Assembly (NCBI GenBank): GCA_964572965.1
Contig: CAZNHL010000008.1
Coordinates: 1-64,000 of the forward strand
Length of the DNA: 64,000 bases
Direction: 5' to 3'
DNA from: CAZNHL01 sp964572965
GTDB lineage: Bacteria; Bacteroidota; Bacteroidia; Cytophagales; UBA9547
Shown piece by piece: positions 24,304 through 33,224 of the stretch. Each line of letters opens with the position of its first letter. The stretch's first letter is position 1. A program made the translations under genes and the position numbers. The notes beneath the pieces are model-generated. The model saw only the letters and a program-made list of their open reading frames with translations, did no database searches and was not told the origin of the DNA.

Positions 24304-26382
24304 TTAACGTTTATCAAGTTCTTTTACAATACGGTTTGCCTTGTAGACATATTTCAATGCAGCATACATGCCACCTGCGTGTACTGATACTGTACGGTTT
24401 TTTGTTTCCAGGAAGATGAAACGTCCCGGTAAGCTTTCAATATTACCGTCAAAGATCAAGCCGACCACTTCTTTATTTATATTGATCATAGGGCTGCCTG
24501 AGTTTCCTCCGATAATATCATTAGTAGAAACAAAGTTGATAGAGCTTTGTAATAGTTCTTTTGACGGGTTTTCCCAGCGCTTAGGCAATGACCATGGGTA
24601 TTGGCCCTCATTGGAATAGTAGCGGTCATAAAGGCCATAGAAAGTGGTTTTTACCGGAGCCGTGGTGCCATTGTAATCAAAACCTTTTACAGTACCATCT
24701 GCCAGGCGCAAACTGAAGTTGGCATCGGGAGGGAACTGCTCACCGTAAATTTCGAATTGCAGACGGGCTAACTTAGCAGTAAGGGCCGCTTCTTTTTTTA
24801 TCAGAGAATCAGCCTTGTCAGTAGCTGTTTTTAGGTCTCTGTAAGCAGTAGTTCCCAATAAAATCAAAGGATCAGTCGATTTTAGAATTGATTCAGGTGC
24901 ACCATTTACAAGGTTTTTGATTTCATCTTTATTATAAAGTTTACTTTCGTTTATATATAATGCAGCTGTTGATTCTACTGTTTTGTCTTCAAACAATACA
25001 AATAATTTGTTGTTAAGTCTATGGTGAGCCTCCTTTAGCTGGGCCGCAAGCAATTGAGCTTCCAATGTTTTGTCAGAATGCAAATTAAGTGCTAAAAGCT
25101 CTTCTTTAGCCTTTTTGATAGCAGAAGTGTCTTTGCCTTCCGTCAATAGGTGGGCATATTTAGCAAGACTCAAAGCAACATTATAGCCTTCTGCGTTCCA
25201 GTCTCTTGGTCCCAAAGTAATAGTAGTAGGGAAGTAGCTGCGCATTGCTTGACGGCTATCGCTGATTTCAGTCCAAAGTTTTGTCTGTACTTTAAGCTTT
25301 GGGTTTTGCTCGACTTTACTATAAAAGTCTTTTTCAAATGCTTTCTTTTTAGCAACGATATAAGGGTCTTTTAAACCAGCATATTGTCCTGAAAGAGCTT
25401 TAAACGAATTTTCTAAGCTGAAAACTTCGTTGGTAAGGCTGTCAATTTTTGCTGTTTCATTGTATTTGTGAAGAATATCTGCCCGGCTACGGATTGTTTC
25501 CAGCAGAAATGGGAAGTATTGATCTTTAAAGAAATCCAACTGAGCAGAGGTTGCCAATCTGTCTGTTCGTCCCGGATTACCAACTACAAATACTGCTTCA
25601 CCCGCTTTTGCGCCGGCCGGATTGAATTTGAAGTAGTGATTAGGTTTGAAAGGTTTGCCATTTTCGTCATATACACGAAAGAAAGAGCAGTCAAGTGCAT
25701 AGCGAGGATAAGTGAAGTTGTCGGGATCGCCACCGAAGAAACCTAGTTGCAATTCAGGCATGAATACCAAACGCACATCTTTATAGCGTTTAAAGCCCTG
25801 TAACGAGTATTTGCCTCCTTTATAGAAAGATACTACCTGAAGTTCCAAATCTTTCCAGTCAGCATTTTGCTGGTATTGTTTTTTGATAGCAGCAAGCAAA
25901 GAATCTTTTACTTTCTCCTGTTTATCATCAGCAATATTTTCTAAAGTCTGGTTGACCTGTGCTGTGATGTCCTGGCGTTTTACCAATTGATCTACAAACA
26001 AACCGGGTACTTTACGTTCTTCTGCAAGTGTTTTAGCATAAAAACCGGTTGCGCTCAGGTCTTCTCCTTTCAACTGTACGGCAGTACCTGATTCTCTGGC
26101 GCAGTGATGGTTTGTCATTACAAGCCCTTCTGCAGAAACAAATGAGGCAGAGCAATATGTTGCAAAACGCAATGCAGACATTTGTACGTCGTCAAGCCAT
26201 TCCTGAGTAGGACGGAAATTGTATGTTTGCTGAAAGTAATCGAGTGGAGGATTATCAAACGTCCACATTTTACCATTGTCGAAGCGACCAAAAGTAACCG
26301 TGTCTGTATTTACTTTGTTTTGGGCTTGAGTGTTTAATGATAAAAAGGCAAGGGCAGATGCCAGAATCAGCTTTGTTTTCAT
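24304..26382 (-). CDS. S46-family dipeptidyl peptidase (DPP7/DPP11-like)
   Basis: A 692-residue exported serine peptidase. The signal peptide (MKTKLILASALAFLSLNTQA) is followed by the S46 N-terminal signature NGKMWTFDNPPLDYFQQTYN. The catalytic His lies in MTNHHCARESG (H92/H93) and the nucleophilic Ser in IIGGNSGSPMIN near residue 625. S46 enzymes remove dipeptides from the N-terminus of oligopeptides in the periplasm of asaccharolytic and other Bacteroidota. The residue separating hydrophobic (DPP7) from acidic (DPP11) specificity cannot be assigned without alignment. The start at 26382 is preferred to 26391 because it gives a standard signal peptide. Confidence 0.93.
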   Translation of the reverse strand: MKTKLILASALAFLSLNTQAQNKVNTDTVTFGRFDNGKMWTFDNPPLDYFQQTYNFRPTQEWLDDVQMSALRFATYCSASFVSAEGLVMTNHHCARESGTAVQLKGEDLSATGFYAKTLAEERKVPGLFVDQLVKRQDITAQVNQTLENIADDKQEKVKDSLLAAIKKQYQQNADWKDLELQVVSFYKGGKYSLQGFKRYKDVRLVFMPELQLGFFGGDPDNFTYPRYALDCSFFRVYDENGKPFKPNHYFKFNPAGAKAGEAVFVVGNPGRTDRLATSAQLDFFKDQYFPFLLETIRSRADILHKYNETAKIDSLTNEVFSLENSFKALSGQYAGLKDPYIVAKKKAFEKDFYSKVEQNPKLKVQTKLWTEISDSRQAMRSYFPTTITLGPRDWNAEGYNVALSLAKYAHLLTEGKDTSAIKKAKEELLALNLHSDKTLEAQLLAAQLKEAHHRLNNKLFVLFEDKTVESTAALYINESKLYNKDEIKNLVNGAPESILKSTDPLILLGTTAYRDLKTATDKADSLIKKEAALTAKLARLQFEIYGEQFPPDANFSLRLADGTVKGFDYNGTTAPVKTTFYGLYDRYYSNEGQYPWSLPKRWENPSKELLQSSINFVSTNDIIGGNSGSPMININKEVVGLIFDGNIESLPGRFIFLETKNRTVSVHAGGMYAALKYVYKANRIVKELDKR

Positions 26383-26526
26383 AAAAGTCATTTGATTGGG
26401 AAATCCAGTATGTTATACATGGAAAAGTAATCCAATTTTAATAATAAATGAGAGAAAAAGCTATTTATTGGCGGAATTATTGGGTAGAAGAGACTTTGCT
26501 TTTTATAGATTTCTTATTTGTATAAA

Positions 26527-26561
26527 AAAACAGAGGGTACCAGAAAGGTACCCTCTGTTTT
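26527..26561 (-). terminator. Terminator of the lipoprotein gene
   Basis: A 15-bp perfect stem (AAAACAGAGGGTACC / GGTACCCTCTGTTTT) with a 5-nt loop lies 20 bp beyond the stop at 26582. Confidence 0.88.
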
Positions 26562-26581
26562 TGGCAATAATATTTAGTTAA

Positions 26582-26989
26582 CTACTTAATTCCTGTAATA
26601 TTTGCATAGTTGCCATTTGTATATGCAACTGTAAAGTTGATAGTGTTGCCTGATATTGTAGCATTACCTGTTCCGTTAGGGAAAGACTGGCTCAATTTAT
26701 AGTCATTTCCTGATTTGGTAATTGCCATTTTACTCAGGATAACATCTGGGCCTGCAGCATTATTATAATAGTCAATTACTACTTTCACATTGTTGTTATC
26801 TACCCTTGAAACTACCAGTTTGTCTGCGCTATTTGGGGTTGATGATCCTATATGAGTTCTATATGTTTTCATCTGGTAATTACCGGATATTGCACTTGCA
26901 TTGTCAGGATTAACCTCTGTTGAAGTTGATATCTTGCATGAATACAGAGAGGTACTGGCTAAGAAGCTGATTAATAGTAATTTTTTCAT
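26582..26989 (-). CDS. Small hypothetical lipoprotein
   Basis: A 135-residue protein starting MKKLLLISFLASTSLYSCK, a signal with a lipobox (LYSC). The mature part has repeated strand-turn phrases (KLVVSRVDNNNVKVVIDYYN, NATISGNTINFTVAYTNGNY) consistent with a small lipocalin-like or beta-sandwich fold. No family is firmly recognised. An ATG nine codons upstream gives a poorer signal and was not used. Confidence 0.75.
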   Translation of the reverse strand: MKKLLLISFLASTSLYSCKISTSTEVNPDNASAISGNYQMKTYRTHIGSSTPNSADKLVVSRVDNNNVKVVIDYYNNAAGPDVILSKMAITKSGNDYKLSQSFPNGTGNATISGNTINFTVAYTNGNYANITGIK

Positions 26990-27078
26990 TTTTGAATAGT
27001 TGATAAAGGATTGCAATGATAAGGAAAAATAGTGTTGTTGGTTGTATGTGATTTCTAATTTCTATTAATAAATAAGAC

Positions 27079-27702
27079 TTACGGCTTGGTTTGCACAATC
27101 ATTGTTCTGAATGTGAGGTTGATTCTTGGTGTGGATACTTTCTTTGATTTAGGCAGGCAATGCAGCCAGTTGCTTTGGGTAGCATCTTTCATAATGAGCA
27201 GACTACCGTTTTCCAATGTTAGAGAAACTACTTCTTTGGATTCTTTATGTTTAAGAGAAAATTTTCGTTCTGCACCAAAGCTGAGTGAGGCAATAGCTGT
27301 GTTTTTGCCCAAAGACTTTTCGTCGTCGCTGTGCCAGGCCATCCCTTCGTCACCGTTGTGGTATAGGTTCAGTAGGCAGGAGTTAAACTGAACACCTGTC
27401 TTTTCTTCTACAATAGTCTTTAGATACAGTAATTCTTTTGTCCAGGGTAAAGCTTGCTTAGTGGTGTTTGAGTATGTATAAGAGTAATTGTCGTTGCCAT
27501 ACCAGGCAACTTTTCTTTTGGTAATGATGTGTTTGCCGAAAATAACCGCTTCGTCATTTCTCCAAAGAATTTCATTGAGCAGATAATTAAAATAATGATC
27601 CGCTTCTTTTTGTCCGAATATTTTGCCCCAATAATTGACCGTTCCGTCTTGCGGTAACAAGTTCTTTGCAGGGTCAATCGGGTCTTTGAATAAGTCCATC
27701 AT
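27079..27702 (-). CDS. alkB: AlkB-family Fe(II)/2-oxoglutarate dioxygenase
   Basis: A 207-residue protein resembling the ALKBH2/3-type branch. The iron ligands are H124 and D126 in MAWHSDDE and H181 in NWLHCLP; 2-oxoglutarate is bound by an arginine in TPRINLTFR. AlkB enzymes oxidatively demethylate 1-methyladenine and 3-methylcytosine in DNA or RNA. The gene begins 6 bp after the Ada-like gene on the same strand, so alkylation repair by methyl transfer and by oxidative demethylation is co-transcribed. No iron-sulfur or other domain is present. Confidence 0.92.
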   Translation of the reverse strand: MMDLFKDPIDPAKNLLPQDGTVNYWGKIFGQKEADHYFNYLLNEILWRNDEAVIFGKHIITKRKVAWYGNDNYSYTYSNTTKQALPWTKELLYLKTIVEEKTGVQFNSCLLNLYHNGDEGMAWHSDDEKSLGKNTAIASLSFGAERKFSLKHKESKEVVSLTLENGSLLIMKDATQSNWLHCLPKSKKVSTPRINLTFRTMIVQTKP

Positions 27703-27708
27703 TAGCAG

Positions 27709-28557
27709 TTAAATCGATAAATCCGTTTTAGCACTTTCCCAACCAATAATGGCTGTTTTTCGGGTGTTCCCCCACATATACCCGCCGAATGCTCCACTCG
27801 ACTGTATTACCCGGTGGCAGGGGATGAGGAAAGCTACAGGGTTACTGCCAATGGCTGTTCCTACTGCACGCGAAGCATTGGGATTTTGTATACCTGCGGC
27901 TATAGCTCCATAAGTACTCAACTGCCCCATGGGGATTTTAAGTAAGGTTTCCCAGACTTTTAATTGAAAATCTGTTCCTTTCAGGTGCAATTTAATTTGA
28001 TTCAGTTTGTTCCAGTCCTGCGAGAAAATAGAAAGTGCTTCTTGTTGAATAGCGTCAGTTGCCTGTGTGAAATTTGCATTAGGGAAATGGCCTTTCAAGA
28101 TCTCTAAAGCTACTAACGGGTCTTCTGAAAAAGCTAAATGACAAATGCCTTTGTTTGTAGAGCCTACGAGTATATTCCCAAAAGGACTTTTTGCGAAGCT
28201 ATAATTAATGGAAAGGCTTTTGCCACCGTTTTTATATTCAGCGGGTGTCATGCCTTCAATTTTGACAAACAGGTCATGCAGGCGGCTTGTACCGGAAAGT
28301 CCGGTTTCTAAGGCTGTTTCAAAAACTGAAGCCTGATTTTCTTTCAGAAGTTTTTTTGCATGTTCAATGCTGATGTATTGAAGGAATTTCTTGGGGCTGG
28401 TACCTGCCCAGTCACTAAATAGCTTTTGGAAATGGAAAGGGCTTAAATGGACTTGCTCTGCAAGTTCATTTAAATTGGGTTGTTCTTTAAAATTCAGCCT
28501 GATATAGTCTATTGCTTCAGCAATGCGGTTGTAGTTGATTTGATCCTGCCCGTTCAT
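27709..28557 (-). CDS. ada: Ada-like AraC-type regulator fused to O6-methylguanine-DNA methyltransferase
   Basis: A 282-residue two-domain protein. Residues 10-110 are an AraC-type double helix-turn-helix (LNELAEQVHLSPFHFQKLF, then FETALETGLSGTSRLHDLF). Residues 120-278 are an O6-alkylguanine-DNA methyltransferase with the acceptor C247 in IPCHRV and the arginine finger region NPNASRAVG. The N-terminal Cys4 zinc domain of E. coli Ada, which senses methyl phosphotriesters, is missing, so the mode of activation is probably different, perhaps via the methyltransferase Cys. It leads the ada-alkB pair. Confidence 0.92.
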   Translation of the reverse strand: MNGQDQINYNRIAEAIDYIRLNFKEQPNLNELAEQVHLSPFHFQKLFSDWAGTSPKKFLQYISIEHAKKLLKENQASVFETALETGLSGTSRLHDLFVKIEGMTPAEYKNGGKSLSINYSFAKSPFGNILVGSTNKGICHLAFSEDPLVALEILKGHFPNANFTQATDAIQQEALSIFSQDWNKLNQIKLHLKGTDFQLKVWETLLKIPMGQLSTYGAIAAGIQNPNASRAVGTAIGSNPVAFLIPCHRVIQSSGAFGGYMWGNTRKTAIIGWESAKTDLSI

Positions 28558-28671
28558 ATTGTGAATTTATGAACATAAAAGTAGTATTCCTTCGGAAGCC
28601 ATGAAATCCGAATCTTGCGGAGTAAAGTGAACTGATTGTAATATAAGCAGGAAAATACGTTTTGAACTGGG

Positions 28672-28860
28672 CTATTTGGAAAGTGAGTTGATCATTAATG
28701 TTATTTCATTCTCTTCAGATTTGACTAGATATGAAATAGCGTTTGCATATTCTTTTACATCTGCTCTTTTGGTAGCCATTGTTGTTTTTCTTTTAATATC
28801 CTGATTTTGGTTACCAGAGGAACTTTTTACTTTAGGGGTATTAATTTTAAAATTTTTCAT
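28672..28860 (-). CDS. 62-residue protein downstream of the zeta-like kinase
   Basis: A small basic protein (MKNFKINTPKVKSSSGNQNQ, then KRADVKEYANAISYLVKSEE and a hydrophobic end ITLMINSLSK). Its ATG overlaps the TGA of the upstream zeta-like gene by 4 bp (ATGA), so translation is almost certainly coupled. The disordered Lys/Ser start and C-terminal helix suit a small antitoxin or adaptor, but it does not resemble the three-helix epsilon antitoxin and the order is reversed from epsilon-zeta modules. An internal Met at residue 28 would leave a 35-residue peptide. Its function is unproven. Confidence 0.6.
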   Translation of the reverse strand: MKNFKINTPKVKSSSGNQNQDIKRKTTMATKRADVKEYANAISYLVKSEENEITLMINSLSK

Positions 28861-29798
28861 GGTAATTGTAAAATAGAGTCTTTAAATGGGTACTTATTTA
28901 CAGGAGAATTCCCTTTTAAATCGTTGTATACAGGAGCAGCATTTGTTGATACAACGCCAAAACTACTAAATAAGTTTTCATATTTGCAACGTAAATAATA
29001 ATAACAAAGAGAAGGGTCATTGCCATAACCATCAAAAATTAATCCCAAAGGAACATATCTTTTTGAGGATGCATAACGATATATGGCTCTGATAGTAGCT
29101 TCTTTTTTAGGTAAAGAAACTAAAATCAAGTGGGTTTCATAACCTTTTTTATCTTTTAATGCTTTAGTTAGTTTGATTATACTTTCAGGGTTGTTTCCTA
29201 TTTTGGGAATAATAATGTTAGAATCTTTCTCTATACATATTTCGAGTAAAGATTTAATGTTATTAGGATTGTTAGTAAATCCATTCACAATTTGACTGGA
29301 TTCTTCATGTACTATTGCCGCACCGTAGAGGTGATTATTAAATTCAGGAAGTTTTCTTTTGGCAAAATCAGAGTCAATAATAATAGCTCCTTCCGATTCG
29401 GAGATATCTGACGCAATACGCGACTTTCCTGAGGCCGGAAGCCCAATTATAATGTAAGCTTGCTTTTGAAATTTTACACCTGATTGGGGAAGAGCACCAC
29501 CTCTTTTAAATGAGATTTTTTCATCGTTATCTAAACGGGTCTGTGTAAATAATTGATCAATGATTTTTTGTCTTAATTGCCACCTTGATTGCTCACTTCT
29601 ATACTTAGGATCTCTCATGTCTTCATATGAGAGTGTAGATGTAGAGGTAGCAGACTTACTTATCCCTAATTCTCCATCTACTATTTGAGTGATTATTTTC
29701 TTAAGCTTGGGGTCTGTAGTATAATCGAGTTGGAGAGAGAAATTTAAAAAGTTTTCTACTAACTTATTTGTATCTAGTGGTCTTGAGTAGATTTGCAT
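28857..29798 (-). CDS. Zeta-toxin-family kinase
   Basis: A 313-residue P-loop kinase. The Walker A motif GLPASGKS is at 119-126 and the substrate-binding acid pair in IIIDSDFAKRKLPEF (D142, D144), the pattern of zeta/PezT toxins that phosphorylate UDP-N-acetylglucosamine or related molecules. It has about 110 residues before the P-loop (SRPLDTNKLVENFLNFSLQL) not found in short zeta toxins. The start at 29798 is chosen because this is where the protein-like sequence begins; ATG at 29831 lies directly against a T tract of the upstream hairpin and is the alternative. The gene is AT-rich. Substrate and toxicity are unverified. Confidence 0.8.
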   Translation of the reverse strand: MQIYSRPLDTNKLVENFLNFSLQLDYTTDPKLKKIITQIVDGELGISKSATSTSTLSYEDMRDPKYRSEQSRWQLRQKIIDQLFTQTRLDNDEKISFKRGGALPQSGVKFQKQAYIIIGLPASGKSRIASDISESEGAIIIDSDFAKRKLPEFNNHLYGAAIVHEESSQIVNGFTNNPNNIKSLLEICIEKDSNIIIPKIGNNPESIIKLTKALKDKKGYETHLILVSLPKKEATIRAIYRYASSKRYVPLGLIFDGYGNDPSLCYYYLRCKYENLFSSFGVVSTNAAPVYNDLKGNSPVNKYPFKDSILQLP

Positions 29799-29839
29799 AG
29801 CGTGAAATTGAAATGCTAAAGATTTTAGCATAAAAAAAG

Positions 29840-29884
29840 ATATTTGCAATTAACTAAAGTATCAATTCAGTTAATTGCAAATAT
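29840..29884 (-). terminator. Perfect 16-bp hairpin between tyrS and the zeta-like gene
   Basis: Arms 29840-29855 (ATATTTGCAATTAACT) and 29869-29884 are perfect complements with a 13-nt loop. On the leftward strand it is followed by CTTTTTTTATG, so it works as the tyrS terminator. It also occupies the leader of the downstream zeta-like gene, so readthrough or operator use is possible. Confidence 0.8.
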
Positions 29885-29891
29885 AAAAAAA

Positions 29892-31175
29892 CTAAACAAC
29901 CTTTAGCAGGTAGTAATTCTTCTTGCCTTTTTGAATAAGCAAGAATTTATCTTGTAGTAATTTAAAGTCAGGTTTTGCATTGGCATCCTCAACTTTTGCT
30001 TTATTAACGCTTACGCCACCACCTTGTATCATTTTGCGGGCTTCACCTTTTGAAGGGAAAATAAGGCCTTCTGTAGTTACAGATACAAGGTCAGTAGTAC
30101 TTTCACATTCACTAAGAGCTGTTTGGCTTAGTTCTACCATTGGCACACCTTCAAATACCGCCAATAATGTTCTTTCATCCAGTTTTTCCAGCGTCTCTGT
30201 AGTTCCTTTCCCAAATAGGATTTCGGATGCCTGAATGGCAGTATCAAGATCTTCTTTGGAGTGAACAAGTATAGTCAATTCTTCTGCCAGTGCTTTTTGT
30301 AACGGGCGAAGGTGCGCTGCTTCTGCTTGTTGAGCTTCAAGAGCTTCAATTTCTGTCTGAGTAAGCAATGTGAAAATGCGGATCCACTTTTTTGTATCTT
30401 CATCAGAAGCGTTCAGCCAGAACTGGTAGAATGCATATGGTGAGGTTTTTTCCGGATCAAGCCAGACATTGCCCTTTTCTGTTTTTCCGAATTTACCACC
30501 ATCAGCTTTTGTAATCAGCGGACATGTCAATGCGAAAGCTTCACCACCTGCTTTGCGACGGATCAGCTCTGTTCCGGTTACAATATTTCCCCATTGGTCA
30601 GAACCACCCATTTGCAGCTTGCAACCTTTGTTTTTGTATAAATGGAAGAAGTCGTAACCCTGAATAAGCTGGTATGAAAATTCTGTGAAGGAAAGCCCCG
30701 TTTCAAGGCGTTTTTGTACAGAATCCTTTGACATCATATAACTTACAGTGATGTGCTTACCTACATCTCGGAGGAAGTTCAGTAAGTCAAACTCTTTGAT
30801 CCAGTCATAGTTATTTACAATTTCAGCGCTGTTTGGGATGTTTCCGAAATCCAGGAATTTGCCCATTTGCTTTTTAAGGCTGCTGACGTTGTGATTCAGT
30901 TCTTCAACAGAAAGTAAATTACGCTCAGCAGATTTACCTGACGGGTCCCCGATCATTCCTGTAGCACCTCCAACCAGCAAAAATGGTTTGTGGCCGGCAA
31001 GCTGTAAATGTTTGAGCATCATGATAGAAACCAGGTGCCCGATATGTAAAGAGTCTGCAGTCGGGTCAACACCCACATAAGCAGCCGTCATTTCTTTTTG
31101 TAATTGTTCTTCAGTACCGGGCATGATGTCATGGATCATGCCTCTCCATTTTAGTTCTTCAACAAAATTTGTCAT
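29892..31175 (-). CDS. tyrS: Tyrosyl-tRNA synthetase
   Basis: A 427-residue class I aminoacyl-tRNA synthetase that charges tRNA-Tyr. The HIGH motif is H44-H47 in SLHIGHLVS, the KMSKS-like motif is GGKFGKTEKG near residue 230, and tyrosine contacts appear in FSYQLIQGYDFFHLY and MGGSDQWGN. The C-terminal 65 residues (IFPSKGEARKMIQGGGVSVN) are an S4-type RNA-binding domain that holds the tRNA. No T-box leader is seen upstream. The gene is monocistronic, with a strong hairpin after it. Confidence 0.97.
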   Translation of the reverse strand: MTNFVEELKWRGMIHDIMPGTEEQLQKEMTAAYVGVDPTADSLHIGHLVSIMMLKHLQLAGHKPFLLVGGATGMIGDPSGKSAERNLLSVEELNHNVSSLKKQMGKFLDFGNIPNSAEIVNNYDWIKEFDLLNFLRDVGKHITVSYMMSKDSVQKRLETGLSFTEFSYQLIQGYDFFHLYKNKGCKLQMGGSDQWGNIVTGTELIRRKAGGEAFALTCPLITKADGGKFGKTEKGNVWLDPEKTSPYAFYQFWLNASDEDTKKWIRIFTLLTQTEIEALEAQQAEAAHLRPLQKALAEELTILVHSKEDLDTAIQASEILFGKGTTETLEKLDERTLLAVFEGVPMVELSQTALSECESTTDLVSVTTEGLIFPSKGEARKMIQGGGVSVNKAKVEDANAKPDFKLLQDKFLLIQKGKKNYYLLKVV

Positions 31176-31294
31176 TACTATAAAATTTTATCCTCATAGC
31201 TGTTCGCAGTTATAGAGGATTGTAAAGTTTGGAAAATAATGGGGCAGAAGCAATTTTTTATCAGAATAAGAAATGCCGGATTATACTTAAATGA

Positions 31295-31325
31295 AAAGCC
31301 AAACCCTCTTGGAAGGTTTGGCTTT
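31295..31325 (-). terminator. Terminator of the PhyH-type gene
   Basis: An 11-bp perfect stem (AAAGCCAAACC / GGTTTGGCTTT) with a 9-nt loop lies 32 bp downstream of the leftward stop at 31358. Confidence 0.85.
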
Positions 31326-31357
31326 GTCATAAATTAAACTGAGATAGGTTGGTTGTT

Positions 31358-32164
31358 TTATTTCAGGAGTCCGGCGAAACGCTGGTAAAGCTGTGTCGGG
31401 CTGTTTTCGTCCTTTGGTGCATATTTTCCCGCAATCATCGGAATATAAATGACACGTCTGCGGCTTTCTTCACCCGAAACCGGCGATTGTGCTACACGGT
31501 GCCATAATCTGCCATCGTGAATTGTAAGGTCGCCCGGTTCCGGATTGATAGCTACTTCGCCTGCGTCAGGCTCATTGTCAATAAAATATTTTTTACGGAA
31601 CAGCATGCCATATAAACCTTGGGTATGTGTACCAGGAAGAATTCTCAAGCCTCCCAGATGTTCAGGAACGGTAGTAAGGTGGATACCCACATTCAGCATT
31701 GGCATTACTTTTTTACCATAGAAAATGTCTCTTAAACTGTCAGTATGCCAGCCAAGTCTGCTATAGCTGCTGTTTGATGTATTGATAAAATGGTTGAAAA
31801 CCATGCCGTCTTTTTCATCTTCGCCCAACCTGGCGCCTTCACCCAGTAAGTCAAGAATTATCTCAAGACGTGGGTCTTTTGCAAGTTCATCTAATACTGC
31901 ATGTTGTTTGTTAATAAAAGCGAAGCGGTGTACAATTTTCTTTCCGTCAATGTCCTGACCATATTTAATAGGTACACCGTTTACCTTTTCTACGTTGTTG
32001 GCTATCCAGTTTTCCTGTACTTCTTCTGAAGCTTTGATAATAGTATTGACAGCGTGGGGGTTTAAGAAACGCTTAAAATGGATGAAACCGTTTTCTTTAA
32101 AAAAGTATAACTGTTCTGCTGTGAGTTTGTCACCTAGAATGAATTTTGGATAGCTCTTTTTCAT
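31358..32164 (-). CDS. Phytanoyl-CoA dioxygenase (PhyH) family protein
   Basis: A 268-residue Fe(II)/2-oxoglutarate oxygenase of the PhyH family. The HxD pair is seen in LGWHTDSLRD, the distal His in IHDGRLWHRVAQSP, and the following SRRRVIYIPM provides the arginine for 2-oxoglutarate. PhyH members hydroxylate acyl-CoA, amino acids, ectoine or natural-product precursors; nothing in the neighbourhood indicates a substrate. There is no signal peptide. A near-consensus Bacteroidota promoter precedes it. Confidence 0.85.
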   Translation of the reverse strand: MKKSYPKFILGDKLTAEQLYFFKENGFIHFKRFLNPHAVNTIIKASEEVQENWIANNVEKVNGVPIKYGQDIDGKKIVHRFAFINKQHAVLDELAKDPRLEIILDLLGEGARLGEDEKDGMVFNHFINTSNSSYSRLGWHTDSLRDIFYGKKVMPMLNVGIHLTTVPEHLGGLRILPGTHTQGLYGMLFRKKYFIDNEPDAGEVAINPEPGDLTIHDGRLWHRVAQSPVSGEESRRRVIYIPMIAGKYAPKDENSPTQLYQRFAGLLK

Positions 32165-32216
32165 AGTAGTAGGTATTTAAATTCTTATATTATATAATCC
32201 CTATTGGATTACTATA

Positions 32217-32246
32217 CAAATGTAGTAGGGAATTTGTAATCCGCAA
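32217..32246 (-). promoter_or_regulatory. Bacteroidota-type promoter of the PhyH gene
   Basis: Reading leftward: TTG (32246-32244), a 19-nt spacer, then TACATTTG (32224-32217). This matches the phylum's -33 TTG / -7 TAnnTTTG consensus exactly and lies about 50 bp before the start codon at 32164. Confidence 0.7.
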
Positions 32247-32290
32247 TACGAATTGCTAAATATTTTTCAAGAAATTTTTAATGTGTTGAA

Positions 32291-33070
32291 TTACTGATTG
32301 TTGTCATAGATGCTGAAAGCACCTTTTTCCATTATTATTTTAGGGAGAATCCTGGTAAGGAAGGCAGTTAGTTTGTTGATGAAACCGGGAATGATTTCAG
32401 ATTTATTATTAAAAAGGCCTTTTACTGCAATTTTTGCCACAGCTTCAGGTGCCATACCAAACCTTTCTGCAGTTTCTTTTATTGCCTGCATGCCGGCTCT
32501 GTTTACAAAGTCGGTATTGGTTGCGCCAGGGCACAGGCATGTAACAGAAACTGATGTATTCCTCAGTTCAAAACGTAACCCTCTTGTAAAGCTTAATACA
32601 AACGCTTTACTGGCTGCATATAAACTAATAGTTGGTACTGCCTGATATGCCGCTGTGCTGGCCACATTTAAAATGTAGCTTTGTTTGGTTTGTTTAAGTA
32701 GGGGCAGCAACTCATAAGTAAGGCCAACAAGTGTATCAACATTCAGACGGATCATGTTTTGCTGATCAGAAAGTGATAATTGCTCAAAATATCCCCATAA
32801 GCCATAACCAGCATTATTGACCAGAATCGATAGCGTGAACTGTTCTTCATTTATCCAATTGCGGATGGCTCCGGCAGAGGATGCTTCACTCAGGTCAATC
32901 GTTTTATAATGAACTTCTACTTCATAAGTGTTTTTTAGTTTCACGGCAAGGTCAGACAAAAGATCTTCAGAGCGGGCTACCAATAAGAGGTTGATTTTTC
33001 GTGCAGCTAACTCTGTGGCAATTGCCTTGCCTAATCCTTTACTGGCACCTGTAACTAAAGCGTAACTCAT
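32291..33070 (-). CDS. Short-chain dehydrogenase/reductase
   Basis: A 259-residue classical SDR. The cofactor motif VTGASKGLGKAIATELA, the structural NNAGYG, the catalytic Ser in ILNVAST, and YAASK (Tyr-x3-Lys) are all present. The Arg in VARSEDLL suggests an NADP(H) preference. Substrate is unknown; family members of this length in Bacteroidota are annotated DltE/YbbO-like. The C-terminal stretch PGFINKLTAFLTRILP is a guide for recognising a similar relic at 57350-57517. The PhyH gene lies 126 bp downstream but has its own promoter. Confidence 0.92.
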   Translation of the reverse strand: MSYALVTGASKGLGKAIATELAARKINLLLVARSEDLLSDLAVKLKNTYEVEVHYKTIDLSEASSAGAIRNWINEEQFTLSILVNNAGYGLWGYFEQLSLSDQQNMIRLNVDTLVGLTYELLPLLKQTKQSYILNVASTAAYQAVPTISLYAASKAFVLSFTRGLRFELRNTSVSVTCLCPGATNTDFVNRAGMQAIKETAERFGMAPEAVAKIAVKGLFNNKSEIIPGFINKLTAFLTRILPKIIMEKGAFSIYDNNQ

Positions 33071-33224
33071 CCGGTCAATATTTTTGTGTTTTGAAAAATG
33101 GGGACAGCGTGTAAATATAAGCCTGTTTTTGTGATTTTTAAGTAAGCTTCTTATCGTCCCTGTTGTTTAAGTTATCCTTTCACTATCAATATATCTATGA
33201 GCAGACTAGTTAAGTTTGCTGAAG

